From: Natronospirillum operosum
GTDB taxonomy: Bacteria; Pseudomonadota; Gammaproteobacteria; Pseudomonadales; Natronospirillaceae
Assembly: GCF_004768465.1 (NCBI RefSeq)
Contig: NZ_SRMF01000003.1
Location: forward strand, 372,001 to 436,000
DNA length: 64,000 nt
Direction of reading: 5' to 3'
In this document: one piece after another, positions 16,657 to 26,189 of the stretch
How the letters are laid out: each line of letters opens with the position of its first letter
Position numbering within the stretch: position 1 is the stretch's first letter
Notes under the pieces: generated by a model
The model's input: only the letters and a program-made list of their open reading frames with translations
Databases searched by the model: none
Told to the model about the DNA's origin: nothing
Made by a program: the position numbers and the translations under genes

Positions 16657-19008
16657 ATGATGAATACTCTGCCCTCCATAAACTGGACTGCCCTGATGAT
16701 CGGCCCGGAAACTGATTCCGGAGTCGGCGCCCCTGCGCCCGCTCTGGCCCGGGAGTTCAGTCTGTCCGGAGGCCTGCCTGCCGAGGCTACACTCTACATC
16801 ACCGCCTGGGGTCTGTACTGCTGCTTTATCAATGGGAGGCGCGTGGGTGAGGACATTCTGACCCCGGGCTGGACGCCGTATGACTTGCGGCTGGCCTATC
16901 AGACTTACGATGTATCCGCACTGCTGCAGGAAGGCACGAATCACATCGAGATTTGGCTGGCGGACGGCTGGTTGCGTTCCCAGATGATGTGGAAGGATGC
17001 GGCCCTGACCAACACCTGGGGCGACCGGCTGGGTGCCCTGGCAGAGATTCGCAGCGCCGACGATGAGGTGCTGTTGAAAACAGATGCCAGCTGGCTTTCC
17101 GGGGTGACACCGATTCGTCGCAGCGGCATCTATTTCGGTGAGCACTATGATGCCGGGCAGAAGCCGGGTGCCTTTGCCGGCTCGGTCAATGTGCTGCCTC
17201 TGGACTACTCAGTCCTCTTTGCTCAGGAAACCACTCCGGTGCGTGAGCTCGAGCCTTTCGAAGCGGTCGCAAGCTGGGAAGACGCCGATGGACGACTGAC
17301 GGTCGATTTCGGACAGAACCTGGCTGGATATGTGTCCTTTACCGTGCAGGGAGATGCGGGTGATGAAGTGCTGGTCGAGCATGCCGAGATACTGGGGCCG
17401 GATGGCACCATAGACAATAGAAATTTCCGCACTGCAGAGGCCATACTGCGCTATCAGTGCAGGGGCGGTGAGCCGGAGACCTATCGACCCTGGTTCACCT
17501 TCATGGGTTACCGCTATGTTCGCGTGACCCTGAGCGGTCGGGCTCGTCTGCAGGCAATTCAATCAATACCCATCAGCTCGGTGCGCGAACAGACAGGCCA
17601 TTTTGAGTGCGGTCACCCGTTGGTCAATCAACTGGTCAGCAATACGCTGTGGTCGCAGCGGTCCAACTTTATCGAAGCGCCTACTGATTGCCCTCAGCGT
17701 GACGAGCGACTTGGGTGGACCGGTGATGCTCAGGTGTTTGCCGGCACCGCCTGCTACCTCCACAACAGCCATGCCTTCTTGCGCAGTTGGATGCGTGATG
17801 TGATTGCCGAGCAGACCGATGAAGGTGCAATCCCTCATGTGGTGCCCAACCCCGTGCGACGTGACGGGTCGCGCATGCCGAATATGGTGGGCAGCACCGG
17901 CTGGGGAGACGTGATCCACGTTATGCCCTGGACTCTGTGGTTGCACTATGCAGACCGGGCTGCACTGGAAGAGGCCTATCCGGCCATGCAGCGCTGGATC
18001 GATTTTGTCTGGTCGATCAGTGAGGGGCCTATAGTGCGTCCGCCCCGGGAGTGGTCGGAGCGGGGTTTCAGCTTTGGCGACTGGCTGCAGCCCTCAGGCT
18101 CGACCGAGAAACCCAATGCCACCATTGGCGATGATGCTGCGGCCACCATCTATCTCTACATCGCGCTGACGAATACGACACGGATCGCTGAAGTACTGGA
18201 TCGCCAGGCAGATGCCTCGGCACTGAAAAGTCGGGCTGATGATGTTCGTCAGGCCTTTGCCAGAGAGTTTATTACTGCCTCTGGCCGCATCGGTTACAAC
18301 GACCAGACGTCTTACGCCCTGGCCATTCTGCATGATCTGGTGCCGCCCGAACTGCGCGCCGCTGCCCGGCATTACTTCGTCGAATCCATACGACGCACCG
18401 GAAAGACAATTGGCACCGGCTTCATCGGTACTCCTGCCTTGCTGCCGGCGCTGATCAAGGCCGGTGAGCCCGAATTGGCTGCAGAACTGTTTCTGCAGGA
18501 GTCGGTGCCGGGCTGGCTTTATCAGGTCCGCAAGGGTGCAACCACCATCTGGGAACGCTGGGATGCCATCCGGGAAGACGACAGCATCTTCGAACCGGAC
18601 ATGAATTCCTACAACCACTATGCCTACGGTGCAGTCTGCCAGTGGCTGTTTGAAAGTGTGGCCGGTATCTGTCCGGACGCAGATCAGCCGGGCTTCCGGG
18701 TTATCAATATGCAGCCGGTGATTCTGCCTGAACTGGGGCCGGTAAAGGCGTCGCATCGCTGTCATCTCGGCCAGATTTCTGCCAGCTGGAACGTGGCAGG
18801 AGACCGGGTGACCTATGAAGTCGATATCCCTGCATCCGCAGAAGGTTGTTTTTCCCTGGCCGAGTCGGCCACTGACATCAGGTTGAACGGGCAGCCGACA
18901 TCACTGAGCGAGGTGCTCAGCTTGCCGTCCGGGGCCCATCAAATCGAGTTCAGGCTTCCCCGCCTGAATCGAGCAATGCAGGCGCATCAGACCGCCAAAC
19001 AATCATAA
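16657..19008 (+). CDS. GH78 alpha-L-rhamnosidase
   Basis: 783-residue glycoside hydrolase family 78 enzyme removing terminal alpha-L-rhamnose. The N-terminal beta-sandwich domains include FINGRRVGEDILTPGWTPYD and VDFGQNLAGYVSFTV; the alpha/alpha barrel carries APTDCPQRDERLGWTGDAQ (acidic residues near 349-350) and the second catalytic-type Glu near 633 in ATTIWERWD. There is no signal peptide, so it acts on imported oligosaccharides. The start is ATG 16657 (or 16660) after GGAGACC. It heads an operon with an ABC importer; the released rhamnose would feed the rha genes. Confidence 0.92.
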   Translation: MMNTLPSINWTALMIGPETDSGVGAPAPALAREFSLSGGLPAEATLYITAWGLYCCFINGRRVGEDILTPGWTPYDLRLAYQTYDVSALLQEGTNHIEIWLADGWLRSQMMWKDAALTNTWGDRLGALAEIRSADDEVLLKTDASWLSGVTPIRRSGIYFGEHYDAGQKPGAFAGSVNVLPLDYSVLFAQETTPVRELEPFEAVASWEDADGRLTVDFGQNLAGYVSFTVQGDAGDEVLVEHAEILGPDGTIDNRNFRTAEAILRYQCRGGEPETYRPWFTFMGYRYVRVTLSGRARLQAIQSIPISSVREQTGHFECGHPLVNQLVSNTLWSQRSNFIEAPTDCPQRDERLGWTGDAQVFAGTACYLHNSHAFLRSWMRDVIAEQTDEGAIPHVVPNPVRRDGSRMPNMVGSTGWGDVIHVMPWTLWLHYADRAALEEAYPAMQRWIDFVWSISEGPIVRPPREWSERGFSFGDWLQPSGSTEKPNATIGDDAAATIYLYIALTNTTRIAEVLDRQADASALKSRADDVRQAFAREFITASGRIGYNDQTSYALAILHDLVPPELRAAARHYFVESIRRTGKTIGTGFIGTPALLPALIKAGEPELAAELFLQESVPGWLYQVRKGATTIWERWDAIREDDSIFEPDMNSYNHYAYGAVCQWLFESVAGICPDADQPGFRVINMQPVILPELGPVKASHRCHLGQISASWNVAGDRVTYEVDIPASAEGCFSLAESATDIRLNGQPTSLSEVLSLPSGAHQIEFRLPRLNRAMQAHQTAKQS

Positions 19009-19035
19009 ACTGCGACTACGCAAGCGAGGACTATT

Positions 19036-20319
19036 ATGAAAACAACAAAGTCATACCGCCCACTCGTCAGCATCCTGGCCCTGATGATGGCCGGGTCGGC
19101 AATGGCGAACGACGTCCGCCTGGATCTCCTGACTGACAATTCACCGAACAGTCTGGCTGCGGCCAACGCTCTGGTGAATGCCTATATGGAAGAGAACCCC
19201 GGAGTCCGCATTGAAGTAGAAGTACGACCCGGTGGTTCCGAGGGGGACAACATTGTGCGCTCACGGCTGGCAACGGGTTCGATGTCGGACCTGTTCTTCT
19301 ACAACTCGGGCTCACTGCTGCAGGCACTGAACCCGAGCCGGACGCTGGTAGATCTGAGTAACGAGCCCTTCATGGACAATGTGCTGCCGTCCTTCCAGTC
19401 AGTCGTGGAAGCCAACGGTGGTATCTACGGTGTACCGGCAGAAGCCGGCATGGGTGGCGGCATCCTGTACAATCGAGACATCTACGCAGAATTGGGTCTT
19501 GAAGTTCCCACCACATGGGATCAATTCATGGACAACAATACCGTGATTGCCGAAGCGGGTTATGCTCCTGTTATCGGTACCTTCCGGGACACTTGGACTT
19601 CTCAGCTGTTTGTGTTGGCGGATTACTTTAACGTCATGCAGGAAGACCCGGATTTCCATGCTGAGTTCACCGCCGGTAATCGAACCTTTGCCGAGAGTAC
19701 ACCTGCTCTGCGCAGTTTCGAGCGCATGCAGTCGGTTCATGAAGCCGGGTATTTCAATACCAACTATGACTCTGCAGGCTATGAAGACGGCCTTCGTATG
19801 CTGGTTGAGGGTGAAGGCGCCCACTACCCCATGCTGACCTTTGCCATTTCAGCGATAGTTGAAACCTTTGGCGATCAGGTCGACAACGTCGGATTCTTTG
19901 CCCAGCCTGGGGACAGTCCTGATGCCAACGGCCTTACTGTGTGGATGCCGGGCTCGCTCTACATCAATCAGGACAGCAGCCACATAGACGAAGCCAAGGA
20001 CTTTCTGGCCTTTGTCGCCAGCACGAGAGGCTGCGAGGTCATTATTGATGAGATTGGTGCTTCCGGGCCCTTTCTGATCGAAGGTTGTGGCCTGCCGGAT
20101 GATGTACCGCAGCCGGTCGCTGACATGCTGGTCTATTTTGAAGACCCCGAGCGCAACGCGCCAGCGCTGGAATTTCTGTCTCCGGTTAAAGGGCCTTCCC
20201 TGGAACAGATTACAGTGGAAATTGGCTCCGGCATCAGAGATGCCCGTTCCGGTGCCGAGCTTTACGACCGCGACGTGCGTCGCCAGGCCCGCCAGCTCGG
20301 CCTTGATGGCTGGAACTGA
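19036..20319 (+). CDS. Sugar ABC transporter solute-binding protein (family 1)
   Basis: Periplasmic binding protein of 427 residues with a Sec signal (KSYRPLVSILALMMAGSAMA, cleavage after AMA near 24). Family-1 features: ANALVNAYMEENPGVRIEVE, YGVPAEAGMGGGILYNRDIY, and GLEVPTTWDQFMDNN. It lies 27 nt after GH78 and before two MalFG-type permeases, so it should capture rhamnose-containing oligosaccharides (inference). A strong secondary structure follows the stop. Confidence 0.9.
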   Translation: MKTTKSYRPLVSILALMMAGSAMANDVRLDLLTDNSPNSLAAANALVNAYMEENPGVRIEVEVRPGGSEGDNIVRSRLATGSMSDLFFYNSGSLLQALNPSRTLVDLSNEPFMDNVLPSFQSVVEANGGIYGVPAEAGMGGGILYNRDIYAELGLEVPTTWDQFMDNNTVIAEAGYAPVIGTFRDTWTSQLFVLADYFNVMQEDPDFHAEFTAGNRTFAESTPALRSFERMQSVHEAGYFNTNYDSAGYEDGLRMLVEGEGAHYPMLTFAISAIVETFGDQVDNVGFFAQPGDSPDANGLTVWMPGSLYINQDSSHIDEAKDFLAFVASTRGCEVIIDEIGASGPFLIEGCGLPDDVPQPVADMLVYFEDPERNAPALEFLSPVKGPSLEQITVEIGSGIRDARSGAELYDRDVRRQARQLGLDGWN

Positions 20320-20320
20320 C

Positions 20321-20360
20321 GCGGTAACCGGGCTCCGTCGCCTCCGGGGGGCGGAACCGC
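20321..20360 (+). other. structured RNA between binding-protein and permease genes
   Basis: Outer arms GCGGT / ACCGC, then CCG / CGG, enclose a GC-rich inner region able to pair further (CGCCT with GGGCG, one wobble). No U-tract follows. It probably limits read-through or protects the upstream binding-protein mRNA, as with the other hairpins placed after binding-protein genes in this window. Confidence 0.5.
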
Positions 20361-20382
20361 ACTTCCAGACGGAGAACTCACC

Positions 20383-21285
20383 ATGACTCTGCTGCTTCGG
20401 CGTACTGCATCGCAACGGGTCCAGAAGGCGCCCAGCATCGATTCCTTCTATCCGTTCTGGTTTTACATCCCGGCGGGCGTGGTCTATGGCCTGATGTTTC
20501 TGGTGCCGACCTTTGCGTCCTTCTATTTCAGTCTGACGCACTGGACTCTGTTCGATCAGCGCTTCATCGGGCTGGACAACTTTCGCGAATTCTTTGCAGA
20601 GCCTTTTCTGCTTAGAGGCCTGATCAACACCTTTATCTTTGGCTTTACCACCTCTGCCGGCAAGGTGGCTCTGGGCATGATGCTGGCGGTGCTGCTGACG
20701 TCCAACATCTACCTGCGCAGCCTGTTGCGCTCTGTGATATTTTTCCCGGTTCTGGTCAGTACGATCGGGATAGGCATCACCTTTACCGTACTGATGGAGC
20801 CCCATCAGGGGGTTATCAATACGGCGCTGCAATATATGGGCATTCAGGGCCCGCGCTGGCTGACCTCTCCCAGCCTGGCCATCTATTCGGTGGCTCTGGT
20901 GGAGATCTGGCGCGGTGTTGGCCTGGCTACCCTGATCCTGATCGCTGGCCTGGTATCGATACCCACCGATTACTACGAAGCCGCCCGACTGGACGGTGCC
21001 AATGCCTGGCAGCAATTCTGGCGGATCACTGTACCGCTGTCACGACCGGCAGTGGCGACGGTTATTACGCTGAGTCTGATTGACGGCCTGCGTACCTTTG
21101 ATCTGGTCTGGGCCATGACGCGCGGAGGTCCTGGCTTCTCATCGGATGTACTGGCTTCGGTCATCTACAAGCAGTATCAGGCCGGGTTCTATGGGCTTTC
21201 AACAGCAGGCAACGTCACTCTGTTTCTCGTGATTGCAGTGGTGGCGCTGCCAATCGTGGCTTACCTGAACCGGGAGGAAAGCTGA
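20383..21285 (+). CDS. Sugar ABC transporter permease (MalF-like)
   Basis: Inner-membrane permease of 300 residues with about six helices. The ATPase-docking EAA loop is clear: YYEAARLDGANAWQQFWRIT. The N-terminal FYIPAGVVYGLMFLVPTFAS and C-terminal MTRGGPGFSSDVLASVIY segments are family typical. The partner permease follows after 2 nt. No ATPase gene accompanies the operon. Confidence 0.9.
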   Translation: MTLLLRRTASQRVQKAPSIDSFYPFWFYIPAGVVYGLMFLVPTFASFYFSLTHWTLFDQRFIGLDNFREFFAEPFLLRGLINTFIFGFTTSAGKVALGMMLAVLLTSNIYLRSLLRSVIFFPVLVSTIGIGITFTVLMEPHQGVINTALQYMGIQGPRWLTSPSLAIYSVALVEIWRGVGLATLILIAGLVSIPTDYYEAARLDGANAWQQFWRITVPLSRPAVATVITLSLIDGLRTFDLVWAMTRGGPGFSSDVLASVIYKQYQAGFYGLSTAGNVTLFLVIAVVALPIVAYLNREES

Positions 21286-21287
21286 CC

Positions 21288-22115
21288 ATGTACGGGACCC
21301 GCAAACTTGTAGTGTCTGTGCTGGCCTATGCTGGGGCTGCGCTGTTTTTCCTGGTGCCCTTTGCCTTTGTGGCCCTCACGGCCATGAAATCGCGTCAAGA
21401 AGCATCTCTGCTGCAGCTTTCGTGGCCGAGCGAGATTCACCTGATAGAGAACCTGATCCAGGTGATTCAGGTGCGTGACTTCATGATTGTCCGTGCCTTT
21501 TTCAACAGCGCTTTCATCACAGTGTTCAGTGTGACTCTGATCGTGATCTTCTCGGCGATGGTTGGTTTTGTGCTGAATCGACGCAAGACATCCTGGAACA
21601 AGATGATCGGCTTTCTGGTGCTGTCTGGTCTGATGATTCCGCCGGCCATCGTACCCACAATCTGGCTGCTGCAGGAACTGGGCATTTTTCGCACACTGCA
21701 CAGCATGGTGCTGATACAGGTGGCCTACAATATCTCCTTTGGCATTATTCTCTATCGGGCCTTCTTCTCGACCATACCCAGAGAGCTGGATGAAGCCGCC
21801 ATCATGGATGGTGCCGGTCCGGTATCACTGTTCTTCAAGGTGATGCTGCCATTGCTGAAACCCGTCACGGTTACCAATATCGTGGTGCTGTCGGTGGTGA
21901 TCTTCAACGACTTCGTGCATCCGCTCTACTACCTGCCCGGAGATCAGAATGTGACCATTCAACTGACGCTGTACAATTTCCAGAGCATGTACAACACCTC
22001 CTATAACCTGCTGTTTACCAATATTCTGGTGATCACCATTCCCATGCTGATTGTGTTCCTGTTCTTCAATCGGCAAATCGTATCGGGCATGACATCGGGT
22101 GCCATAAAGGGTTGA
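21288..22115 (+). CDS. Sugar ABC transporter permease (MalG-like)
   Basis: Second permease of the rhamnoside importer, 275 residues, six predicted helices. EAA loop: ELDEAAIMDGAGPVSLFFKV. The last residues GMTSGAIKG are the usual MalG-type C-terminus. The operon stops here and is followed within about 20 bp by the toxin-antitoxin operator, so any gene that once followed may have been displaced. Confidence 0.9.
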   Translation: MYGTRKLVVSVLAYAGAALFFLVPFAFVALTAMKSRQEASLLQLSWPSEIHLIENLIQVIQVRDFMIVRAFFNSAFITVFSVTLIVIFSAMVGFVLNRRKTSWNKMIGFLVLSGLMIPPAIVPTIWLLQELGIFRTLHSMVLIQVAYNISFGIILYRAFFSTIPRELDEAAIMDGAGPVSLFFKVMLPLLKPVTVTNIVVLSVVIFNDFVHPLYYLPGDQNVTIQLTLYNFQSMYNTSYNLLFTNILVITIPMLIVFLFFNRQIVSGMTSGAIKG

Positions 22116-22132
22116 TGCAAGGACTGGACAAT

Positions 22133-22151
22133 CATACCCGTAACGGGTATG
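22133..22151. promoter_or_regulatory. toxin-antitoxin operator palindrome
   Basis: CATACCCGTAACGGGTATG: perfect 9-bp arms around a single central base. It sits directly before the toxin gene, 10 bp from the chosen start. This is the expected position of an autoregulatory operator bound by the HTH antitoxin. Confidence 0.75.
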
Positions 22152-22160
22152 GTTTTGAGT

Positions 22161-22544
22161 ATGAAAGTGTTGAAGCGAAAGGATTTTGCACGCTGGCAGT
22201 CGGGCGAGAAACTGTCCGACGCGGACCTGTGCAAGGCGGTACAGGAAATGGAAAGTGGACTGATTGATGCTGACTTGGGCGGCCATCTATACAAGAAGCG
22301 AGTCGCCCGTCCCGGTGCGGGCAAGAGGGGTGGCTACCGTACATTATTGTCGGTCCGTGTCGGCCACCGCTATGTATTCTTGCATGGGTTCCCGAAAAGC
22401 AACAAGGCGAACATTACTCGAGACGAGAAAAGAGCCCTGCAATATGCCGGCAAGGTATTTTTGGAGTTGTCAGCCAGGGAGTTGGTAAAGGCATTGCAGG
22501 CTGGTGTTTTACTGGAGGTGTGTTGTGACGAGCAAAATCATTGA
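22161..22544 (+). CDS. RelE/HigB-type toxin (type II toxin-antitoxin)
   Basis: 127-residue small basic protein starting MKVLKRKDFARWQSGEKLSD, with LIDADLGGHLYKKRVARPGAGKRGGYRT and YVFLHGFPKSNKANI segments typical of the RelE-like family PF06296 (quoted in parts: DADLGGHLYKKRVARPG, GKRGGYRTLLSVRVG). Members are thought to be ribosome-dependent or related mRNA endonucleases. ATG 22161 is preferred over 22149 because the latter lies inside the operator palindrome. Toxin precedes antitoxin, a HigBA-like order, with 20 nt overlap. Confidence 0.85.
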   Translation: MKVLKRKDFARWQSGEKLSDADLCKAVQEMESGLIDADLGGHLYKKRVARPGAGKRGGYRTLLSVRVGHRYVFLHGFPKSNKANITRDEKRALQYAGKVFLELSARELVKALQAGVLLEVCCDEQNH

Positions 22545-22830
22545 ATCCCTGCGCAGTGACCTGAACGCATTGCACAATGCTGGCGCAGTCAGCAAGGTGA
22601 CGATGCGCGAGTTCGACGCAATCTGTCCCCCGCCAGTGCGTGAGTTCAGTGCTGACGACATTAAACGTCTGCGTGAGGGGCTGCACTTCAGTCAGCCAGT
22701 ATTCGCTCATCATCTGCACACCACCGCCTCGACGGTGCGCAAGTGGGAACAGGGCGAAACACGTCCGGCTGGCCCGGCGCTCAAACTGCTTAATGTTATC
22801 GCCGACAAGGGTTTGCAGGCCATTATCTGA
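22525..22830 (+). CDS. HigA-like XRE-family antitoxin
   Basis: 101-residue antitoxin with a C-terminal helix-turn-helix, LREGLHFSQPVFAHHLHTT followed by STVRKWEQGETRPAGPALKLL, which should bind the palindrome at 22133 and repress the pair. GTG 22525 has GGAGG 8 nt upstream and overlaps the toxin end, coupling translation. Upstream starts in the frame lack a ribosome binding site. Partner identity follows from adjacency and family. Confidence 0.87.
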   Translation: MTSKIIESLRSDLNALHNAGAVSKVTMREFDAICPPPVREFSADDIKRLREGLHFSQPVFAHHLHTTASTVRKWEQGETRPAGPALKLLNVIADKGLQAII

Positions 22831-22904
22831 TGAGTGTACGCCGGAGATACAGATAGTGGCGTCACAAATTACCCCGTTCAGTTCTCAGCACCGTCAGCAG
22901 GTCA

Positions 22905-24557
<1,653 letters not shown>

Positions 24558-24756
24558 AGAGGGTCCTTTGAATGGCTATCCTGGTTGGACGGTTTGCGGG
24601 AAGCCCGGCAACGATACGCAGTCTGGCGTAGACAGTCTGCACAAGTCCAGTGTCTGATGGCTGCTGCCAGCCTGCTGAAAGGTTCAGTCTGTCGCCGGTA
24701 CTCTGTTAAGCTGCAGTATCCGGCCCGTCAAGGGCCTTCGAACAGGAGAGCACGGA

Positions 24757-24996
24757 ATGACAGCACCTCGCCAATCCACACGCGACTGGATCGTCAATCA
24801 CCTGGTGGAAATCAGCACCTGCATCATGGCCGCCTTCTTTACCGCATTGATGTTCCGGGTCGGTATCTCGATGTTCTTTGCCATCATCTTCGGGCTGGCC
24901 ATCGCTTATGCCATTCGCCTGTTTGGGGCCGCCAAACTGCTGAATACCATCAAGGCCAAACTGATTTCGACACGCGACCAGTTGCGTTCGGAGTGA
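24757..24996 (+). CDS. small two-helix membrane protein, unknown function
   Basis: 79-residue protein preceded by a plausible AGGAGAG. Two hydrophobic segments (about residues 17-36 and 39-58) are followed by a charged amphipathic tail ending STRDQLRSE. I do not recognise the family. It is isolated, divergent from the BCCT gene with about 200 bp between starts (24558-24756), in which I see no clear operator. Confidence 0.6.
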   Translation: MTAPRQSTRDWIVNHLVEISTCIMAAFFTALMFRVGISMFFAIIFGLAIAYAIRLFGAAKLLNTIKAKLISTRDQLRSE

Positions 24997-25020
24997 GTAC
25001 TTGCTCATGCTGAGCCGGCG

Positions 25021-25944
25021 CTATTGATTGGCGATCCCGAAGGGGATGTGCACCATCGGGACTTCGCCGCCCTGTGATTCCAGATGGCTGCGCTGGTCGT
25101 CGAAGAACATGTGCGGTTTCAGTACTTCAAGAATGCGCCGCTTGCGCATGCCGCCGAGGAAAAACACCTCGTTGGCATCCACACCCCAGTGCTCCAGTGT
25201 GGTGATGACCCGCTCATGTGACGGTGCATTGCGTGCGGTGACAATGGCCGTGCGCAGGATGCGCTTGTAGCCGGGGTCCTTGTCCAGCGCCCGGTTTTCC
25301 AGTTGCTGGATCAGCGACAGCCGCCGCACTAGGTCGGCCAGCGGACCAGGTTCGTGCGGGATGTGCGCCTTCGAGGTCTCATGCTGATGAAAGTCTTCCA
25401 GTTGGCCGTCCTTGTACACCCGCTCCGAGGTGTCATCGGCAATGACGCCATCGAAGTCGAAGGCGATGCGCAGCTCCGGGTCTCCCTCTTCGTCCACTAT
25501 GCGCGTGGGCAGCACGGTGCCGGCCGGGTAGCCGTAATCAATGGCCTTGGACACATCGCTTTCGTTGGCCGACAGAAACAGCGCCGCATTGAAGGCCGGA
25601 ATATAGGGGTAGGGCGACTTGCCTTCGAGAAAGGCCGCACGGCTGATATCCAGGCCGTGGTGCTCGATGGAGCGAAACACCCGCTTGCCGGTAATGGCCG
25701 AATTGCGTGACAGCAGCACCACCTCCACCGGCATCTCGTCCGGGAAACGCGTGTTCAGGCTGAGAAAGCGGCGCACAAAGGGAAAGGCCACGCCCTTGCC
25801 CAGCGGCTGCTCGAGATGCTCTTCCTGATAGGCCCGGTAGGCAATGGGCCCCTGCTCGCGAAACACCTGATCCGACTCGCGCAGATCAAACAGCGCACTG
25901 GAAGCGACTGCAATGACCAGCTTTTCTTCAATGGGGTAGGGCAT
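25021..25944 (-). CDS. cytosolic 5'-nucleotidase family protein
   Basis: 307-residue HAD-superfamily protein of the NT5C1-like 5'-nucleotidase family (PF06189). The N-terminal half has LVIAVASSALFDLRESDQVF; the acid motif is IAFDFDGVIADDTSERVY and later motifs are TAIVTARNAPSHERVITTLE and EVFFLGGMRKRRIL with a final FFDDQ. Expected to dephosphorylate nucleoside 5'-monophosphates. The start at MPYPIEEK (ATG 25944) is preferred; the open frame continues back into a REP array. No functional link to the neighbours is evident. Confidence 0.82.
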   Translation of the reverse strand: MPYPIEEKLVIAVASSALFDLRESDQVFREQGPIAYRAYQEEHLEQPLGKGVAFPFVRRFLSLNTRFPDEMPVEVVLLSRNSAITGKRVFRSIEHHGLDISRAAFLEGKSPYPYIPAFNAALFLSANESDVSKAIDYGYPAGTVLPTRIVDEEGDPELRIAFDFDGVIADDTSERVYKDGQLEDFHQHETSKAHIPHEPGPLADLVRRLSLIQQLENRALDKDPGYKRILRTAIVTARNAPSHERVITTLEHWGVDANEVFFLGGMRKRRILEVLKPHMFFDDQRSHLESQGGEVPMVHIPFGIANQ

Positions 25945-26037
25945 GTGTTGATCTTTGTCCTTGCCGTTGCATGCAGACGGTGGGTTCCATGGGCCTACTT
26001 TACCAGAGTTGCACTGCATCAGGGGCCTGCGGGCCCC

Positions 26038-26180
26038 ATCGCGCACGGGGTGCGCTCCTACCGTGGGGGGCCAGCCTCTGGCCGATTGTGAACGGGGCCT
26101 GCGGCCCATCGCGCACGGGGTGCGCTCCTACCGTAGGAGGCCAGCCCCTGGCCGATCGCGCATGGGGTGCGCTCCCACGG
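26038..26180. repeat. REPIN-like array of inverted REP elements
   Basis: Three copies of an ATCGCGCACGGGGTGCGCTC-type element begin at 26038, 26108 and 26155 (the last diverged, CATGGGG). The first two are each followed by an oppositely oriented partner with the palindrome GGCCAGCCTCTGGCC or GGCCAGCCCCTGGCC and ending CCGAT. Read outward, each arm has the GTAGGAG...CGAT form of Pseudomonas/Halomonas REP sequences, so each pair is a REP doublet. The array fills the gap between the 5'-nucleotidase and ahpF genes. Confidence 0.75.
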
Positions 26181-26189
26181 CGGAGGGCC

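Noticed and set aside
19849-21015. 388-codon minus-strand frame across the binding-protein and permease genes
   Set aside because: It crosses two well-supported plus-strand genes and shows no recognisable domain.
22149-22160. Toxin start at the upstream ATG 22149
   Set aside because: That ATG lies inside the operator palindrome, and the family N-terminus begins MKV at 22161.
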